Source of the DNA: Cristatella mucedo
Lineage: Eukaryota; Bryozoa; Phylactolaemata; Cristatellidae
Assembly: GCA_009760855.2 (NCBI GenBank)
Contig: WPIO01000005.1
Span: 6,060,001 to 6,124,000, forward strand
DNA length: 64,000 bases
Reading direction: 5' to 3'
This document shows, piece by piece, positions 60,211-64,000 of the stretch. The first letter of the stretch is position 1. Every line of letters begins with the position of its first letter. A model generated the notes under the pieces. The model did not search any database. It was not told the origin of the DNA and saw only the letters and a list, made by a program, of their open reading frames with translations. A program made the translations under genes and the position numbers.

Positions 60211-63200
60211 GCAGATGCAGCACGGCACGAATTCTTGTCTTCCTAACACGGGGTTGGATTTGCAAGATTGTATGATATGCCTCTCATGACCACAGCAGTT
60301 ATACAGAAATCACCTACATCTCACCACACATCCAAACGCCAAACTGATTACTGCATCTCCAAAAGTGCTTGTCTCACACAAGCAATGTTGGTAGATTGAC
60401 GTGCACCAAAAGACATGCAATACTCATGCCATTTAAAATATAAGTACAGCACTTGCTGATCATATTTGATCAAGGTCCTGTAAGTGAACCTATGGAGTGG
60501 CACAACCTGATTTGGCATCCGAGCGATACGTGACACTGACATCTTGTCCGGTAATAGCTGCATTTTAAATATCATATTTTGGCCTGATCAATAATGAAAA
60601 TGCAAAAGCGATCACGGCCTTCAAAGGCGGAAGAAATAAGGAAGGAAGGATTAGTCAGAAGTGTGCAAAACCACCTATGGATTTCTTAGTGACCTAGCTA
60701 GAACAGGCATAGACAAAGAAGGAAATGTTTATGACTGATTTTGATGCTATTAAGCCATTTCCGCAATCCAACAAAAGCCCAATCGAGCCCACTACTGCAA
60801 GAGATTTCAGAGGCGAGATTGACACTAGACTTTCCAACTCCAGTATGCCTTTCTCTACGGCCCCGTCTTGTCGAGTTAATCAAGTGGGGCTTGTGAGTCG
60901 CACTAACTTTTGTGTGAACACCACCTTCAATCCCGCAAGACTATTTAATTCATTAAGAAACCTCTTTATGTTTGCATTAAATACAGAAATCAAATTTGAG
61001 CAGACCGTCAAAGGCGAGGACAGCCGCACTGTCGAGTCGTAGCTGATAGGAGGAAAGTGAGAGGCAGGCATGGATCGTGCGACGGGAAAATGTAAAAAAA
61101 ACTACGGTGAAACAACCATGACGCTCAACCAACAACCATGACATGTAACAACCATGACGCTCCGACATGCTTTCCTTAGAGGCCACCAACGGGCGCAGGC
61201 TGCCATTAACTCTCACTTTAGCGTCAAAAACTAAAGAGTAGCAGTAGAGAAGCTCTACAGCTGGGCGCCTATAGGTCTGCAGAGAGGAATAGAACAGCCG
61301 GTATATAAAAAATGGCAAAAAATTGTATATGTGTTCTTTATGCGTCCGTATATTTTGCCTGTTGGCTCCTTACGGAGGTATGGAACGGTTGGGGCTGCTC
61401 CTGCTGGCTATCCCTTACCACCGATTATAAGACCAGGACCGATTGACTTGTACTAGGCTCATAGTCAGGATGTTATAAGTGCTTCCACCAGATATCCAGT
61501 AATACTACATACCGCAGATTAGCCGATATTTCTATCAGAGCTTCCTTACGAGAGAGAAGACGCAGTATCGTCAAACAGCAGGCTGCAGAGGCATGGCATA
61601 AGATGGGCGTCTTCGCTATAGCAACGGTTCTACCGATAGTATGAATGTTCTCTTGTAGATATAGAAATGTTCAAACTTATTGAAAATAAAATTCAAATTC
61701 AGCATATATATTTTGATTTCATTCAATAGATCAATGTTTTGCAGCGAAATACGTTTGCCTTTCCTTACTTCCGCTTTTCATCGAACGCCCCCGTGCTCCG
61801 CTACCGCTGTTTACCCGGGGTTTGCGTTGGTGGGTCGGTGTAGCCTCCGGATAAACACATGAATGGCTAGCGGCCATTCTAATCACACCAGGCACCTCTC
61901 GTAAGTAATACAGACGAGCGTCTGCGCGTGTCTTTGCTGAAGCTCGCGCTCTCCCGGCGTCCAATCGGTCGACCGGTTGCCCGTCGGCGGTCGCGCCTGA
62001 CGGCGCGCTTCTGCGTGCCAGGCTTCGGACCGCTCGCGACACTCGCTGTGGTGCATACTGTAGCCTGCTTATCTACTGGTGTTCATTTTGATTCGGTAAG
62101 ATGAGAACAAGGGTGACATGGATGGTGTCGTAGCGGTCGGTTTCCCTGACCTCGGCGAAGACATATTGACCTGTAGCTTAGATCGAAGCTAATTTTATTG
62201 ACCTGCGTGACTCGCCGAAAAGTGATCGCCGTCTGTTCCCCATCTCATTTCGCGCAAACTCGCATGAAAGATCATACCTTAGGATGGTCATAATCCATTC
62301 TGAGAGTTACTCGAAGCGTCAATATGGTTTCGCACTTCCTAAAATGCTACTTTCTTGTCGACACGATATCAATTAGGCGGTGTGCTTTCTGATTGTTTGT
62401 GATAAGATCTGGCGTGCCAGAAAATTAGGCAGTCATTAAGCTATCCTTGCCGACTTTCAGGACTTGGTCGTGGGTAAGCACATCCTTCCATCGGCGAGAC
62501 CTTCCTTTTTAACTTCACGACAGGCGAAGCTACTCCACCGACGACTTGGGACATCCACGTGATATGTAGATGTGATCCTCTATGAAATACCTCACGTTAT
62601 AAGATCACAGTAGTTTGTCCTGAAACCGCCTGTTTTTGCACAATCTATCTTATGGTAATTGTGGTCTCGCGAAAAGGGATTACTACTGTGCTCCCCTGTA
62701 GCTATACATGAAAAAAGGAGGGAATGGCAGTGAGAGAGACAGAGTGTGATAGATGTGGACCGACACACATAGAGAAATGCATGCTCGTATACAAACCCAG
62801 TTTACGGGGAGAGACAAAGAGAGGGAGGCAGAGACAGAGTAGCGGAGTGGGAGGTAGACCGAGACAAAGCACTGAGACAGGCTGACACTTCGAGTGACAG
62901 AGGGTTAGATGGGCTAGCTGAAAAATATACGAACAGATCAAGACAAAGAGAGGCAGACAACGGCAACGACATATGGGAGAGAGGGAAGAGATGGCTCTAT
63001 GAAGAGATATAGGGGATCGCTCGTGATAGAGGGGTGAGAGTGAGAGAGGCAGACGGTCATGCAAAGACAGATGCACAGCTTTATTAAAGCAGGCAGTCAG
63101 AAATTGATCAAGTACTTTGAAACAGAAGGTTGTGGGCTCGTTGGAAAACATCGGCGATGGTATGTGAAATTGGCAATCAGCCCCTGCTTCATGGGTGGGA

Positions 63201-64000
63201 GGGCAGCTAAAGCTCCACTGATCCATCGTGTGTGCCATGTTCCAGGCGTCCATAATTGACTTTTTCCACTAGGATGACCACTCTCTCGGCTTGTTTTTGT
63301 GTAGCAAATCGCATTGGCTTACTCATTCCTCTCTGATAACCACTCCACTTGCATGCAGTGTTTTCGGTTATATAGATAGTACTATCCTTTTTTTGGTTTT
63401 CTATCTCCTCCATCATTCACGGGGAGGCTTATGCTGTTACCTTATATGTGGTTGTTTTGATCTTGATATCCGGTTATATATGTGATGTGCCCTGCCACTT
63501 CCGATGATGATGTGAAGTGATCTCAGGTGCATATTGCTGTGCTTCTGCAACTGGAGGACTGGCATCAACAGCGGGGCTTCTAAAGGCAGCCTGGAGGTTA
63601 AAGCTAGAGTAGAGGCTCGTTTCAGTCTAGCAGAATCCTAGAACCATTGATCTAAGCATATATTCCCAGCTGCTTATAACCAAAAGGAGGGAGTAGTGAC
63701 TCCTTAAAGCCCACGAAAAAGATTTCCTGTACTGTAGGAAGAAAAGGATATATATATATATATATATATATATTAGTTTCTAATATTTGTATGCAATCCA
63801 GTACTATGCAGCGGTTCGTCTAAGCCAGAGGTCGGCAAAGGTTTTGGACTACTAGGCCATTTCAGGAGGTCAAGAAGGCATACTAGGCCTGAAGAAACTG
63901 CACCCACTCCAGTGGATTGGCCGTGGCAAGACGAACAAACAAACAAAAAGCCACAACTGACATACAGACACCCACGGCAATTATGGGCTTCTGTTCATAC
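60211..64000. other. Upstream of DNAAF1, no recognised gene
   Basis: Open stretches at 60348-60575 (minus, 75 codons) and 60725-61042 (plus, 105 codons) have no recognised motif. 61790-62050 is a short CpG-rich patch. 62700-63060 is degenerate GA-rich DNA whose minus-strand ORF of 183 codons is a composition artefact. Confidence 0.35.
63749..63773. repeat. (TA)n microsatellite
   Basis: About 12 TA units. Confidence 0.9.

Noticed and set aside
62702-63253. 183-codon minus-strand ORF
   Set aside because: Ser/Leu/Pro/Cys pattern comes from degenerate GA-rich DNA. No splice or domain support.

Overview
The window is nuclear DNA from an animal, most likely an invertebrate. Coding sequence is broken into short exons with GT-AG introns. 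Two recognisable genes are metazoan/ciliate-cell genes: a collagen prolyl 3-hydroxylase and a dynein arm assembly factor. The space between exons is filled with CR1/L2-type LINE fragments, tRNA-derived SINEs, microsatellites and a hAT-type MITE. Nothing prokaryotic was seen: no operons, no CRISPR array, no rRNA. I cannot name the species.

Layout. About 6.6-25.1 kb (+ strand): the 3' part of a prolyl 3-hydroxylase (P3H/leprecan family), eight phase-compatible exons ending in a KDEL ER-retention signal. Its N-terminal (CRTAP-like) exons were not recognised and probably lie upstream of the window. Its introns carry LINE-A and SINE-B copies, long AT and GT microsatellites and one candidate cassette exon. 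About 25.1-34.5 kb: no recognised gene, scattered LINE relics, and a perfect 24-bp-arm hairpin at 34.57-34.62 kb. About 35.4-35.6 kb: a 195-bp hAT element that resembles the SPIN family, with a 9-bp flanking duplication. About 35.6-37.6 kb: a CpG-rich island holding a candidate two-exon gene for an RS-rich, acidic protein. About 38.2-58.7 kb (- strand): a complete DNAAF1 (LRRC50) gene, twelve exons, 652 codons plus stop, convergent with the hydroxylase gene. Its first intron holds two long LINE-A copies in inverted orientation. About 58.7-60.2 kb: another LINE-A copy whose 3' tail stops about 60 bp before the DNAAF1 start codon. About 60.2-64 kb: no recognised gene, some GA-rich sequence.

Repeat system. 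LINE-A (CR1/L2-like reverse transcriptase, FYADD motif) ends in a conserved stem-loop followed by (ATT)n. SINE-B has a tRNA-like head and a 3' tail that repeats the same stem-loop, so LINE-A is the probable mobilising partner. SINE-A is a second tRNA-derived family with intact A and B boxes. A second LINE family (LINE-C here) ends in (ATTAC)n.

The two main genes do not form a pathway. One acts on collagen in the ER, the other on cytoplasmic preassembly of ciliary dynein. Exon boundaries were read by eye from conserved protein motifs, splice consensus and phase agreement.
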